Position numbers and translations under genes: made by a program. From positions 1 through 64,000 of the forward strand of contig NW_027437472.1 in NCBI RefSeq assembly GCF_964204645.1: 64,000 bases of DNA. The letters are read 5' to 3'. Shown piece after piece: positions 1-15,339 of the stretch (its first letter is position 1; every line of letters begins with the position of its first letter). The stretch comes from Tubulanus polymorphus (Eukaryota > Nemertea > Palaeonemertea > Tubulaniformes > Tubulanidae). A model generated the notes under the pieces. It searched no databases. It was given only the letters and a program-made list of their open reading frames with translations, and had not been told where the DNA came from.

Positions 1-3000
1 GGAACCGGGGACAACGTGCACAGAATCATCTAGCATTTGTGTAGGTGCTCGCGTAATTAGCGAACAATTAATGACGACTATCGTTACTAACGCCACCTTG
101 TGGAAGTAGGGTAATGGAACGATAGCCCTTACAGTACGGTAAGCACATGAGACAGACTATGTTTAGCCAAATTTAGTTATGGAAGGAGCTTAATACTACA
201 GAAATGGATTACCAATCTCCTAACCTGTAAATATTCAGAGCTTGTGGATATTGAAGGGGATTCACAGTTCCTGCTATTGAACACAGCATCTTCAAGTGCC
301 TATAAATGGTTTGGTGTAGTTAACAATCATCCTGAATAACCTAAAATCTACAAAACTACACGTCAAAATTCATGATAAAAGCATCAATTTTAAACGTTGT
401 ATTAGACGCGATGATATGTCAAAGAAGTCATCGAAAGTCAGCGTTGTAAACTGTAAACTGGTGGCATGTTTAATGCTGGAGGCGACAGAACCGTTAGTAA
501 TATAAGCCTATTGTCTGCATGTGAGCAGACTTAGGCACAATTCTGAAAGGTAACGGGTTCCATTTACCTGTGAGCCACTGGGGATTAAATTTCTATTGAT
601 GGCTTAATTGTCCAGGACACATCTGTTCACTCTGGTGCTATGGTTCTGTCCAGGTCCAGGTCCAGGTCGGGCACAAGTCTTCAGACAATATGGCCAATAA
701 ACGAACACACTTTCCATGTATATAATAAGATATTATTTTTTTTCTTCCTACAAAAAACCCAGGCCTTTAGTTATCAAGTCTAATAAGTTTAATAGCTTAT
801 CTCTATTTACTGTCATTCAGAGCACCAACAATAACTTGCAGCTTTACAAGCCTGAGAGTTTCGATTTAAAATCCGACCTTTTTCCAATGAATGAACTTAC
901 GAATCGATGCTGATGGGTTATGTCACTTTTTATACATTAGACATCAAAACAGGTCCATTTACCTGATCCAGAGTGGATTAAGTTTCATAATTGGCTGTGG
1001 GCACGCATCTGTTCGGTCTAACCGGAAAATATTACACAATGGTTAAAAACGGAACCAGTTCCTGATCGCAATGAAGAGAACGTAACAATTTTCAGTACTA
1101 AACCTTTAAATTTGAAATTATCTACTATCAATGATGTGCTGCTCAGTACGCGTTCAGTTGAAGCCCATTAGAATTTCAGAAGATTAGTAATTAGCAACCA
1201 CTTTTCATATTCCTGGTATTCAAGATAAGTGAAATTTCAAAGACTCCGTGAAAGAAAACCCTTAAGAAACCAATCCACCAATCCAACACTAAGAGTATTG
1301 TATTTCGACAGCGTTGTGTGAAGTACAGCGCAATATGTCGAGTTAGGGCTCATTAAAAGATTCGTGAATTATGATTTCATCATTAGCCGCATATGAAAAG
1401 ATGCCGGGCACGTGTGCTCTACCTCCGAAATTATATACGACTAATGTATGCGCATTATCATAGTCACCACAAAAACCACTTCTCATGATTAATAAAGATT
1501 CACTTTGTGAGGGTTCAAGTATATGATGCGACCTGCTCGATCTATTGTCCTACGCGGAAACCGGTGACAGATTTGCGGTGTGTTATTTTAAACGACATCT
1601 GTTGTTTCAGAAATACGAATTTCGACAAAGGTCGCCCTAAAAGGGCACGGGAGTCGTAAGTAGCAGCAGTGACTATTTACACAGGAATTTGCACTTCTTA
1701 ACTTGTGAAGAATGTCGGAAAACTGTCACACAAGATTCTCAAGCTGAAAGTGACCTCTGCTCTTCATTAGGCCGAGAAATATTCCACTCAAGTTGTAAGA
1801 AGAGTCCTGAGCAAAGCTAACATATGGCTATTTCCACATAAAATGTGCTCTTTTTTCGGCTAGACCTTCATGAAGAAAGTGCTCTTCGTGCCAGCATTTT
1901 CTTCAAATTTAAGATTTCCAAATGAATGAACACATTGAAAACATGAAAGTGTCTTTCCTAAGGGTTTGAACCGGATTACAATACTCCATAGACGCGAAGC
2001 AAAACGTGATTGTCGTAAATAGAATTTTTATCACGGCCACTCAGGGACTACCTGGTCATTTGAATCGCAATCATCACCAGCGGCTAAAGTATTCAGCGTG
2101 GTTCCTTCCTCCTACGTCAACGCACGTCCCAAAGTTGAACAAGAGTCTTGGTGAAAGCAAATTAGAAGGCACGTGCCCAATCGGATCCAGGTCAAGATTT
2201 TCAACGTCAATGCCCCGTAATTATATGAACCGTTTGGAACCAAAAGTTGGACCACAGACACCAATATTCACACAAGCCTTTGCCCAATGCTATATTTGGT
2301 GCAGACAAACCATTTGCTACCAAATGGGTCTGTAGTTTTTGACTGGGACCAAATTTTAGCACGGCTGTTCCATGTGAATGCCGAGCATTTCTGAAAGTGA
2401 CTATTTTTACTTGCCACAGCGTCGCTTAAAGGCCAATAAAAAAGAAATCATTCCTAAAATGACGGAGATATCGAAATATCTGAAATAAACTCAGGAACAA
2501 CTATAGGCAATAAACACCATCAGCGATGAGACTGATCAAACAGTAAGTAATGACAAATAGGTATAATGAAGGTGTGCACGTGTATGTATATGGAAAGCCA
2601 TAATGGCACAAATTATGCACGTGGACAGCAATAAAGACACAATTTGCGTGATTATCTCCTATCTAGAGAGCTCATAATTACTGTAGTAGAACAAGCGCAA
2701 TAAAACACCAAACACCAATTTCAAATGATTATTTGAATAGTGCGTCTACCTTGGGACCGCGATGATAGCTGAAACGGGACCATTTTCATGCTGGTAGGTA
2801 ATTGTTGTGTGTTATGCAGGCGGTCTAATTAGCGAATACACCGACATAAAACAACGATTTTAAAATTATGATTCGATTACCGCCCCGTCCGGTGACCGGC
2901 TTCCTGTTTACTTCGGGGATACGTCATAACACAATAAGGTGCACAAAACCGAAACCGACCGACTCATAATTTCATTACTAATTAGTTATTTGTTGCGAGA

Positions 3001-6000
3001 TAACGGCTCGCATTACTCTGCGGACCGGGCCTGATTCGATAACCCCGCTTGATGTGTCATCAAATTATTTTCGTGACTTCGCGAAATGCATTTGAGCACT
3101 GACCACTGCTGGGAATTGAACACATTTTCCCTGCAAATCAGGAAAATGCTTTCAAACTGTTTCTTTCAGGCAGCGATGTCCCAAGGGCAAGGAAGGTATA
3201 ATTTTACATACGCTTTTAGAACAGTTATTTTGACTTTGTAGCAAGAGTTATTTATGTTTTCATATTATCAAATGGTTAATTTTCTCAACTTTAAGTTAAG
3301 TTGGCGTAATGATTTGAGGATCTCTAATCCAAATGACTTCTTCATGTACCCACGTTCCATATATCTTCTGTAGGTCAATCATTAGTGAATAGATTAATGG
3401 TTACCGATATTGAAGAGACAATTTTCAAAATAGGTCGACTATAGCAACATTTGCCGTAATCGATAACTAACCATGAATTTAAGTATTACCCCTCCCCGAA
3501 CCCCTCAGAACTCCCCTTAAGAATAGTTCCTCAGACAAGCAAGGCACTGACAGAACTGGCTGCAATCGATAAAAATATACGCAGGCCTACTACAGAACAT
3601 GACACACTAAACCAATAAATACATCGCTATTACAGACATATCAAATCGTCTCCTACCTTGCTATCATATTTTACAAGATGTTCTTCAATTATTCATGGTG
3701 AAACTGCATCAAACTTTCCTCATATTTCGGCAATAGATGTTTTTTTAGCCGTTCTTTTTGCCTTAAATTTCACACTATCCCGTCGCGAATTAGTTAGTCA
3801 AACTCCCCGCAGATGGAAGCACCTCCCAGTAGCAGACGGACTGCTGCAGTTTACTTTTCGAAACGAGTAATGACCATCAAAACATCGTTCATAGCCTCCA
3901 TGTTGAGGTATATATAGGCCCTATAGATAAATACATTTTATACATGCAGCTTGAGGGGTTATTTCCTATCACAGGGCAAAAATGTTTAGATTCCATTTCT
4001 TCTTTTACTAGAAAATTTCAAAATAGGAGATTAAAAGTTTTTAAACCCAAATTCGAATTCAACTTCCAAGATAGATAGAGGGACAACGTTCTTCTATGGT
4101 TCCTTCACAGGTAAATTACAAAGTGTCTTATTACCTTATTTCCAACTGCCTGATACTTCAATGCCCAATCGTTCATATCAAGCAATTCATTACTCTATAG
4201 ACGGAAGAGAAGAAACTTGTCAAATTAAACAACCTACGAAAAATACTGACGAATATCTCTCTATTACAGCCGGGATTACGGCGAATAACGATTTAATCAA
4301 ATCAAATTGCTCTTCCCGCGATTTCAATTAATTGAATTTTTCCGTTTCATCAGCGACAAGGTTATCGCCGCAGCGAATTAAAGTCTTTGGTTAAGGTGTA
4401 AGACGACTCGCCGTCCTCACCGTTTGTCTGACAGTTATTTAAATTTAGAGGCCATTATTTTCGGCGCAGATTCAATTGGCGAGTGTAAATGCGTTTTGTT
4501 TCGTTCGAAAACGAGCCGGGTTTTACGACGCGCTCGGCCTAAGCCCTTCTTCGTAACCGATGTAGAAGGTAATGCATTTCAAGTGTACATTCCGCGCGTA
4601 ATTGATGAAAATTGAAAGTTCGCTAACGTATTTTTTTCTTTCTTTTACTGAGCTACGTGTCTTAAGTTTGTAAGTTCAAATTAACCGCGATAAAAATAAT
4701 TCGAACTATCTATCAATCGTTTTTTGACACTAGAGAGAGGGAGATAGGGGAAAAAGAGAGGGAGGAGAAAAGCACCATAAACATGGGCGCTTTATCATTT
4801 AAATTCTGATAAAGGAATAATCTTAAGGGGATCTTAAGGGGATTGGATAAATCTATTGGAAATTAGCAAATATACATGTTAGATAAAATTAGGGATAGAA
4901 GACTGACGTCCTCACTAAGAAAAGGGATGTCGTATTTTCAGCAATTCCTTAAGCAAATGTCATTTACTTTGGTTTTTTAAGCGACTGCATGGAATCTTCA
5001 TATATACATTCACTCGTATTCACAGTAGAATCGACATCACAATTCAGTTATAAAATGAGTACCGGTAAATACATTCTAACAATAATCACGCGATAACCTC
5101 GCATGTGAAAAAAAAATAAATCAGCGCTACAAACACCTCTATTCCGTCTGCTATAGCAAACCCGGTGCTACACACGACGGCTTAAAGGAAAGTCAATGAA
5201 GAAAACCTGGCGACACCACGTGCCACCTTATTACCTAGGTTCATATTGTCATCTCAATCTATTCAATCTATTGTGCTGTCCGTGACACACGGCGCAGCTA
5301 ATAAAGCCTCAAGATGCGCCTCCCTATTAAACAATCAAAATTGAAAGCTTTAACGTAAACAGGATTAGAACACGGATGCAGTGAGGAGGCGATGCCACGC
5401 GCGTGACCTGACCCATCCAGTCGCGCAGTCGAGAAGCCAGTCGCCCCCGGGCTTAGTCAATACCGAATAAATACCTGCAAGAACGTCGTCCATTCGCTTA
5501 CAGCACCTCCCCGGTATTAGCAATTACCATACCATTCACCAGCAGTCTTTTTACATTAGAAAGCCTTCCACATCTCACCCGTCATCAACACTACTGAAAT
5601 ATATCAAAATCTATTTATATATATATATAAACGACAACTTCGATTAAGAATATCAATGACAATACCAAATTCTGAAAATGTTCCTATTTAAGAGCAAAAC
5701 AGCATCCATCATTTGATAAACTTGCTTAATACCGATATTGCTACAACGTTTACCGAGCAATACCAACAGAAAAACTTATTTGTTATCATAAAATATCGCG
5801 TAGGCTTACAACATAGCCAATCACCAGTGTTCAGATACAATACGAACTGCTTATCTTTACCTAAATCCACAGTACAAGCGAGCGCACAGGAGATACAAGA
5901 CCAAATACGGGCGATTCATCGATACAGGTGTTGTCGCCAATGCCCAATACGGGGATCGGCCAATGATGTACAATTGGTATAGCTTGCACCTGTAGTTTAC

Positions 6001-6740
6001 GTATACACTCAGGGGAATAAAACATTATCGATCGAAAGGAATTGTTCAAATTGCGTCCACCTGGAGTTGTAAAGCTTCATATGCCATGTTAGATTATATT
6101 TCATACTGGGGGAAAAAATCAAACACACCTATACAACTATATCTATACGTGTACATTGTGCGCACTATGCGTGCATGAGATGAATGGCCGTGTAGGCAGA
6201 AAGGAAACCTTATTGATAATATCAAAATAAAACGGTCGAACAACCATCAGATTATCGGTGTATGCATATTAATGACAAATATCAATGAAATATTTATTTA
6301 GCTCGGATGCATGTCCCCGCGGAAGACCAAGAATTTTCAAATATGACTCATAGCACGATGCTCCTGGCTTTCGCTTGTTACGAAATAATCGAAGTATTCT
6401 CGTAGAAATGTCTTCATGTCTACCCTATCCTGTCTTGCTTAGAAATGTGAAATAAGTCCAGTCTATACAGAATAGGCTACAGTCCATTCATATTCCGGAG
6501 ACTTGGTTTATGTGAATATTTTTCATTTTCTCAAGGAATATTTTTCATTCTGAATCAATGATATCGGTTATTTCAACTAGAAGCTGTTGTCCGCGTTTCA
6601 GATCAAATTTACACTTGCGAGATGAATCAAATTACATAGTGTTTTGCGTGCATACCATCTGTGGTTGGTAGGTATATGAGGGTTTATGTATGAGATACGA
6701 TGTCTGTACCTCACAGTCCTCAAATATATGGAACGACCTG
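1..6740. other. Intergenic DNA without a recognisable gene
   Basis: No open frame here has both coding character and splice signals; the short frames present look like chance. The DNA is AT-rich with a few CpG-richer islands (about 2,740-3,130 and 4,270-4,620) that contain several TAATTA/ATTAG-type motifs. These could be cis-regulatory DNA of a distant gene, but that is a guess from composition only. Small repeats include three copies of TCCAGG at about 649-668, a purine-rich GA stretch near 4,730-4,770 and a short TA run near 5,617-5,630. Confidence 0.5.
555..1020. repeat. Diverged direct repeat (two copies, about 70 bp)
   Basis: Two passages, about 555-630 and 948-1,018, share the phrase CCATTTACCTG followed by a similar order of short words (AGTGG/ACTGG, GATTAA, TTTCTAT/TTTCATA, GCATCTGTTC/ACATCTGTTC). 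They are in the same orientation, about 390 bp apart and clearly diverged. They may be two relics of one interspersed element. No coding capacity is seen. Confidence 0.3.
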
Positions 6741-6870
6741 GGGCCAGTTGCTCAAAGGTTGGTTAGAGTTAACCAGTGGATAGTTGACATAGTGACAATT
6801 AAAAGTTCATTGTTACTACGGCATCTATCCACTGGTTATCTTCAACCAACTTTTGAGCAACTGACTCCAG
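6741..6870. mobile_element. Short hairpin MITE-like element
   Basis: A left arm of about 38 bp from 6,745 (AGTTGCTCAAAGGTTGGTTA onward) is repeated inverted at 6,823-6,861 with about three mismatches; both arms contain AACCAGTGGATAG or its complement. The loop is about 40 bp. The element is too short to code for anything and has the form of a non-autonomous foldback or MITE. No target-site duplication could be assigned with confidence. Confidence 0.6.
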
Positions 6871-9800
6871 GCAGGTGGTAAAACTGACTAACTAAATATA
6901 ACGAATTTAATTTTTCAAGGTAAATGTTTTTGTTAAAAAATGAAAAGTAAATGTTGAAACTATTCTGTAATCGATAGTGGGACCCTTCAATAACATTTTT
7001 CACATCTGCATCTGTATCATACCAGAAGTGTTCGATGTAAATTGTATCGACTACAATACGAAGACTACTAAATCGGTCAGTTATACTTGATAGCTTTCAA
7101 AGTTCAGCAAATACTTTATGGGGAAAAAACACGCCAAACAAACGCAGCGATAAATTAATTAATCAGCACATATGGACGACACCCTTCACGCTTTGATTTG
7201 CTTAGTATGGATTTATCGGTAAGCACCTGTTTGAGTTTTCTCCTTGTTTTCAAGCAAACTCTATATCTGACAGGTAAATAAAGCCTCGCGCAGAAACAAG
7301 TGCTTCTCGAGAGCTTTGAATAACATTCGTTTCCGATATTTGTCGTCAAACGTGGATTAAAATGTTCCGCTGACAGACGCAACATGGTTAAACAAATCGC
7401 CTGATCACAACATACAAATTACTACTGAGAACCCAAGTTTTCTCGCAGTTTGGCGATCAGCGCTCGATCAGAGTTGTGAGCATCGTAACTGGTACAGGTC
7501 TTCTTCTAAAGCTCTTTTACTGGTTTACTTTTATTTGTCCAGAGAATTATCAAAAACAAATTATCAAAGTTTCGATTTCTTCATATCAAGCAACTCAAAA
7601 TAGGCAAACTAAGATTCTCTATTTAAGGGTAGAGTTTAACTTCACCAAGGAATTGCTAAATTTCTTGTCTTCCGCATGGACATACCTAACTCTAGCCACG
7701 GAAATTGGAAACTACATAATGTGAACACCGCCATATTCTATGAGCTATTGTTTAGGTTCTTCATCAGTTGATATCATCTCTCCATAATCCACATACTGGC
7801 TAATAATGCCGTACAAGCTACAGTGGGTTGATATTCAAAAATGAGCACATTCAATGCATCTTGAAGAAGTATCTATAAAATGAGAAAGTAAGGTCACAAG
7901 ACATATTATGTAGAAGCCATATCATTGTATCTATGCATAATAAGAAAGTGAACATAAGACTAGTGGTCACAGGTGGTACACGCGTCTTGGTTTTGTTCCA
8001 ATCTTTTGAGTAATCTACCTGCAACTGCGACACGTGGTCGCATTTTTCTAAAAAGATAGATATATCTGGCGACACGACGCGCAAAAAAAAGCTACAAAAG
8101 CCGACTCCAAGATGACTCCAGGTATAGGTATTGTTCCCGGCACACTGTGAATGCAATATCGAGCAGAGTAGGTAGCGAATGGTATTGTCTAAATCGTGGC
8201 ACGCCTGGTGCCCAGCTTGTTGTACGCTATAGAAAACGTATTGACGATTGCAGACACAGGTGTCATCCGCGAAACCATTCAACATGCAACATGCATCATA
8301 ACAGCTATACTTCTACATACAGATCGAGAATTTTTGTCAGGTCTAACAGCGAAATAAGCTTGACAAAAAAACTCAAATTATTACGCACATGAGGGGATTG
8401 CTACGGATTGACGTCAAAAATGGAACGTGGGCCATATACTCCGCGAGTATCCCATATAGCCTAGAACAAGTCAATCAAAAACTACTCAGATCACGTTAGA
8501 AATGAAATGAATAATTAGATAGTTTCCAATTCAAACTTCCTTTTCATTCGGTCATTCACTGTTGACTCTCAACCCTTCCAAGTATTGAAATTCATTTGAA
8601 TAATTTTTACAAATTCGCGAAAAGGAATTACATGTCGCATCTTTTCAGCCCATTCGAAATGATTCGAGAATTTTTAATAACCACGTTCAGTTGAAACCGT
8701 TCTAAATCGTCTATCTGTCATTCGTTCTCAGCCATCATCATCTTTGCCTCGTTCATGTTTGTTTAGATCTTGTCTCGTCGAGATAATGGAAACGTTTTTG
8801 CGCCGACCGACCGCTATTAGACGACGACGCTTTCGAACATCAGCAGCAGAAAATCATCGTCGTCATCATCATCATCATCGTACACGACGACAACAGTGCG
8901 CGCAACGACGACGACGCCATCGGTTTTGACAAAGATGTTGGGCTAGCACTCGATCTCTCGTCAACGAAACGCATTAAACTTGAGCGAGATGCAGGAAACC
9001 TGCGCAGTTTCTGTGACGTCGAGGGGTTTAAGAGAGGTACCTTTCTAAGTTCGTCGATGACGGCGTCACAGCGCGACAGGAAACCTGTGCAATCGGTTAC
9101 TTGTTCAAGTGCTCAACCTTAAGCGTTTAACCCGTTCTACCCCATAGTTAACGCACAGGTCCTAGAAAAAAAATCATTTCCGATACTTTTATAAAACTAT
9201 ATCTTACTTGAAACCACGGCATTTCTGGTCATGCTGTACAGTCATCGTAAATGGAAATTCTTTGCACAGGTGATTCAACTCCACGTTTAGGATCAGCAGA
9301 AAGCTTTTTTTTCTAAAATACATAAAGGGAAGGATTTTTGCAATCGACTCGCAAATCATGTTCAAACAACAGGTTTTAAAACCTGTGATCACTGATCACT
9401 ATATCGAATTTATCGTATGGTCGTATCGATCAAATTTAACATTTACTGGAAATTTAACAGTATAAGACTCAATGATTGAAAAAGTAACAGATGTTCAATT
9501 GCTACGATTAAAGAAGCCTCTGAAATTAGTTTGTATCCCAATGAAATTCTATGGGTTGAGAGGCTACCTAGACACTTTATTATTGAATAGCTGAAATATT
9601 TAGGCATCAGATGATGGAAAAGCGACATTGACTCATTTCGAGGATAGTGGGGAATTCGCGCCGACGTGAAGGGGTTAACGCAGAAGACGTAGGCGAGTGA
9701 CTTGATCTTTTCGCGCCGGTTCCGGTGTTCTTACTTAACACTGTTCATTTCTACCGTCACTAGGGCCATTCATGTGACAACAAACGTTTAAAAGCCTGCA

Positions 9801-12800
9801 CGCATCGGAAAACTTTCTACCTCCGCAGGAAGCTGTTCATAATCATAATTCGCGACGGCGTTTTTATTAGAGAGCGACACTAAGTTTCGCGCGGCGGCGT
9901 CAACGAGAGAAGAAGAAGTCGACGACAAGCGATGCAGGAAATTTGTATAATTATCGAACGATTCGAAAAGATTTTCAGGCGTTTTTTTTCACGAGATCTC
10001 GCTCATCTGACAGGAAATACGAAGAGAAATCAAACAACCGAGCGCTTGATGGTTTGATATACGTTTAAGTACAAAAGTTATTGCTGAAAAAGCTCTCAAC
10101 AACTCAATCCCATGGCTTAAGCAAACATGACCCCTATGTAAGGGTGTATATATATTGAAATTTCCTGGCCTTATTACGATAAAACAATTTATGAAGCAAT
10201 TTCTATGGACTCGTATGACTATGAATCCACTGAATCACAACGTCATGTGGTTACAGCCTGATTGTAGAGGTGTTTAAGGATTCTATCTGAATGATTTGCT
10301 TAGGTAAATCAATGATTTGTGAAAAAGCCCGGTCGAATTCGGAGGCATAGATCATAAAAACTTAGATTAATTATCTTAAGTAGTTATGACGAAAGCAGTA
10401 TCAATCAATGGGAGGTACACGCGAACTGACAGTCGCACAATACGACGTGAAAACTGATTAAACAGACCATTTAAAAAGTCAAATACAGGAAATTAAAACA
10501 TCTTTGAAATTGTTAACATCAATTCTAATATCGATTGACATAGAACAGTTGTCAGCATTGAAGAACTGAAGACAACATATTGCGTTTTTAAGAGGAATGA
10601 ACTCCAATGACGCAACAAACTAAAACGTTTCAGAGTTTTAGAGTCCATGAAAAAACTAAGAGCCTAACAACATGACTTAAAACTTCCAAATGATGCGGAA
10701 TTCCATGATGGTAGTTTTTAGTTTACACATGTAGGCTAGAAATTAGAACATTGCCAAAAGAGCCAAAACCAGGGCCGCTGATGTAGCCACCTACTATGCG
10801 TGTATTGAAGGCAAAGTTCGATTGATTCTGTCAAAGTTAAGCTTTGTGTATGGATTGAAATATATTTTGTGCTTATAGTTTATACGAATTAAGTTCATGG
10901 TAAAAAGTTTTCAAGGCCAACCCTATTGGATGCATGCATGAAAAGAAAAACTATGGAATCTAACTTTCTTGTTGAACAGGGCTGCCAACCTCTGCAAAGT
11001 GCTATCAGTAACGAATCGAATTTTTTCAATAACATTCCATTGAAATATTGAAGAAAACGTTCAAATTAATCAGTAATCAATAGTAAGACCCTCAGTACAC
11101 ATGAAATCAGTATTCTTCGTTATAAAACAGTAACAAATACCGAAAATCAGGAACAATTGGCTCTACGAACTCTCGGGCTGACGAGTCAGACCTGACGTAT
11201 CTCTATAAAAAACACCATCTCACACATGGCTACCTGTCGACCCGACGTAGAAAGCAAGACAATATCAAACGCATAACACGGCGGAAAGTGGCAGTAGGGG
11301 AGAAACGAGAGAATCGGGCGACGTTCATCTCTGATTTCGACATCATCCGTCGAGTATTGAAACGGTAAGAGATTTGATTGCGTTTCGTCAAGTGTGATAT
11401 TATTCCGCGTCCGAAACGACTGATCAATGAATTCTGCCGAACGAAACCGAACGCACGACCGGTCACACGTAAAATCAGCAATCCGAGGTATCCGTGTTTT
11501 ACCTGGCAGCACAATCGTATTACCTCATCAAACTAAACAAGGGAGTAATCTCGATTCAATCGACATCGTCGCCACGCGTACGCACGAGATACTCGGACTG
11601 ACTTCACCTTTATAGCGATATATTCGCTTACTGACTCATCGCCGAATATCCAACCTTCGGATCGATGGTTCTTTTCGCAAAGCGCAAAACCTCGGTGATA
11701 TCATTCCGAAATATCTTCACATTCTCGGAACTATGTTTTCAAAAGAATGAGAATAGAAATCATAATAAGGAGCTGAATATGAGTTTTGGAAAATATCAAC
11801 GTCATTGTCGATTTTGAATTTTTTGATTTCGAAGCGAGTCGAGACTGAGGATAAAACCAGATTCGAGCTCATTTTGGTCCTTTCAACCAATTACACAGAC
11901 AGATGAAACATGTGAGATGAAACAAGACGTTGCCAGATCAGTCTCAGCATTTTTAAGCACTAAATTCTTAACTAGAAAGTCAGGCATTTGAGTAAACGCG
12001 AGATTTACAGACTTGAGTAAGGAATATATTCCTACACCGAGAGGTGATCATTTGGCCGTTAATGACGTACCCTTTTATTGAGTCGATATTATGTTATCTC
12101 GTGCACGGCAGTTCTACCTTCATACGAGAAATCTAATAAACTTCCATCGCCGGCCTGAGTGACCAGGTAATCAGGCATACTCGGCCATCATATCAGGACA
12201 TTGGCAATCACACGGCAACTGCTGACCGCTGCCTCCTATTTCGGTACTCAGGTACATGCGTACATACACGAATATTCAATACTGCGAATTCTCTACACAG
12301 CAGTTTCGTGACCAGTAATATCCAGGACAATACGTTCCTGAAATATACTTCCCGATGTACAAGACATTAAGACAGACATTGAAAAGCTGAATATCTCAAA
12401 AAGATATCCTAACAATACTGAATGATTATAACGTATCAACTGATATATTCTCAGCGAATTATCTGGATAATTCTTGAAACTGGCCCAAAAATGAACTTGT
12501 GGGGTTTTAAGTTATTACTGAATGAGCATGTTTGTGTCACGAACAAATTAATCAAGCGCGTATAACTCATATTAGAGTTCAGGAATTCTGGTCACCGTTT
12601 ATTCGCGAATATCTGAAGCACCCGAAGTTTCAGGGCCCTTACTACATCAAGTAAATGGCCCACAACATCTATAGCCATGGATCGATCGCTGATAGATGTG
12701 TTATCCTGCCGTAATACACGAACAAAGAACTAGAGGGAACGACATATTATTTCATCACAATGAAACTATAATTGTCACGAAGCTGAAGAAATACTGCAAC

Positions 12801-14640
12801 GTTCAGGTGCATCTAGAAATCAAGTCAAAATCGGCGCAGGCTAGCAGGTGTTTCCATTTTGTACGCCGCCGAGGAACAGGTAGTTTTATCGACAGTGACA
12901 GCTGCGTAAGAGAGAGAGAGAGTAAGTGGGGAATACGCTGGATGTACCAGCAACGATAACAATCTCTGGCTACTGGCATTCAAATGTGATTTGAAACCTT
13001 ACCCCACTCCCGTATAAGACATTCAAATCTTGACAATCACTAATCGAAAACGTCATATCAAAATTTCTAATTGATCCAGTATATTTAAGGTTATGAGCTT
13101 CATTAGCCCTTATATCAATCAGTTTTCTCAAAGTAGCCTTTTATATTGAGAACTTAAGAATGAATGTCGAGATTCCCAGCACTCATCCAGTCAAATTTTG
13201 ACGCTATTTATTCGTATATGAAGCTTCCACTATTTTCAAGCTTCCACTGATGCGTAATGTATTTCAGTAGTGACTGATGAATAGGGAGGCAATTATTAGA
13301 AAAACAACAACATTACTATATACCTCTCCAGATTTGATCATATTACTAATTTTCTACGATGTTTGCCAGGTTTTTGGTAAAATTTGACAAAATTCCCCAA
13401 AATTTCCCAGATTATTTTGAGATTTATCTGATTCCCTGAGCTTTACATGTTTTCCAGAACAGTGGCCACCCTGGTTTAGAAAGGCGGACCAACATATGTA
13501 GGACACTTTTAAGGACACTCATTAGCAGCACCCGGACGAAGCGTCAATATTCTTGGGCTATCTCAGAACATCTAGGAGTCCTGATGGGTTCAAGAGGGGA
13601 CCAAGGCCCTCTTGAATCCGTCCTTAGAACTAATAATTCAAAATCTGTTCAGTTTCTAAATACAGATCAGATATTTAATTGTAGAAAAGTGTTTATTGGC
13701 TATCGGTGAATAAATCAATTAGAAACTCTATTCCACGTAGTGTATTCCAGTGTAAAACCTTTGAGATGACCTGCAGTCGATGTTTTTAACCGAGCAGCTG
13801 TCTTTAATGAAATGTCAGTCAGGTTTTAATTGGTTCAGGTGGAATCAACGACATATTTTTAACTTCGACAAACGGCACTGATTGCTATATAGTACCCGGA
13901 CGTGTCATCCGTCGCTGGATCGATTCATTTCATTTTTAACTGTTCGTAACGCATCGTTTTTAAGAATTTTTAAAGAAATTTGAAAATCACCTCTTAACAT
14001 ACGTATGACTGATGTGTTCACCAAACATTTTGAAAATAAACCCATCTTCGACGCGTGCATTGTTCACTTGACAACCTGAAAAACGAAATAGCAAATGGAT
14101 AAGTGTGCATATCATTGTAAGAAAAAAATAATAAGCTGAAGAAATCTTTACTTTGAAGCTTTACTGTGGGGTTTAGGTATAATCTATTGTGTTCGCTGTT
14201 GACGTTAGTTCAGTTGAATATAACCATGTGGCAGCACTGCGTAGTGAATACCAGTGCAAATAGTGTATGTGTTAATATCATTCATAATTGGTAAAAAACT
14301 GCTCTTCCAATTTCAGCCCTAGTTATTTCGATATCAAATAGGACTTCAGTATTATCAAATACAGTTGTTGAATCGATTGTTGAGTAATCAGGGCCGTTCA
14401 TAGCATCCAACTTTTGGGGGAGGGGGAGTGGACAGAGAAACCCAAAACAGGGCAGTTGGATACAACAATATTTGCAAAAAGGGCACTTCCCCTGCTAGGC
14501 CTTTTTTTAAAATTCCCTGGAGCACAGATCCGCCGCCGTTATTTGGGTCATTTTGGTAATTGGGAAATTTTTCTTTTTAATTTTTAATTCCGTCGACCTT
14601 TTTAAAAAATCCATGCTCCAACTAATTTAAAAAAAGGCCC
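6871..14640. other. Intergenic DNA without a recognisable gene
   Basis: No gene could be supported. CpG-richer segments occur at about 8,700-9,080, 9,650-10,020 and 11,240-11,650. The first contains a low-complexity run of CGT/CAT/CGA triplets near 8,850-8,930; a frame across it gives an Arg/His-rich string best explained by the repeat. A short AG run lies at about 12,909-12,922. The segment 14,400-14,640 (G-rich, with poly-A/T stretches) resembles a decayed interspersed repeat, but no ends were found. Confidence 0.45.
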
Positions 14641-14865
14641 TATATGCAGCCCTGGTAATAGATAATGTACAAAACAATTTTGTGACAAGTTCAAACAATT
14701 TCCAATAACTTTTAGTCTAATGCAATATTGAGCCAATTTCACAAACTACAGCCTTACAACCTCTCGGCAAAGTCAACTGTAAGTTAACTGTACTTTTCTT
14801 CTTCTTAAACCTACATTAAAAACATAATCTTATTCCTAAGCCAGAATCGAGGAAACACTCACTTC

Positions 14866-15210
14866 TCTAGAGTGCGAGATATCGTTCATCTTGGTCGAGA
14901 TGGTATCTACGTCGTTCTTGGATCAGCAGAAAAATCTCATAGTCTCGTAGACGTTACTCATTCATGTGATTTCGTACGGTTGACATTTACGAGCGTACAC
15001 GATGATCTGCGCGGTCACCGCGGCATCATATTCTCGAAGTTACCTGATCCCCGGGGAGAATTAAGACAATTCCGAGCCGTTCTCTTTATCTTGATCAATT
15101 TACTGCTGGATTGTTGGAGATTAGAGGTAATAACGGAATTTCCACGTATCTCGACGACAACAACGGCCGACTACGGCCTTCGAGCCGTAATGCTTCATGG
15201 TCGCGCCTAA
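14866..15210 (-). other. Possible minus-strand exon (5'-exon candidate)
   Basis: This block is less AT-rich than its surroundings. On the minus strand it ends in a good donor, GTGAGT, directly after AGAGAA (about 14,860-14,866). In the frame running into that donor the first ATG opens only nine codons, so it could be a 5' exon that is mostly UTR. On the plus strand it also holds a 112-codon frame with no splice context and no family resemblance. No downstream partner exon was recognised, so this is a weak candidate. Confidence 0.18.
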
Positions 15211-15339
15211 TCCAGAGTATCTCTTCACCGAATAAGGGCTATCAGTCTTGAGGAAAAAGTCTCTGTAATGAGAAAACTTATTCATTCACTCATTTGATCA
15301 GGAAGAATGGGAAAAATACCTTAACTTTTTAACTACTGA

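Noticed and set aside
8744-8929. Arg/His-rich 61-codon frame
   Set aside because: It is fully explained by low-complexity CGT/CAT/CGA triplets.
14872-15210. 112-codon plus-strand frame as a gene
   Set aside because: There is no splice context or family resemblance, and the better signal there is a minus-strand donor. Listed only as a weak exon candidate.
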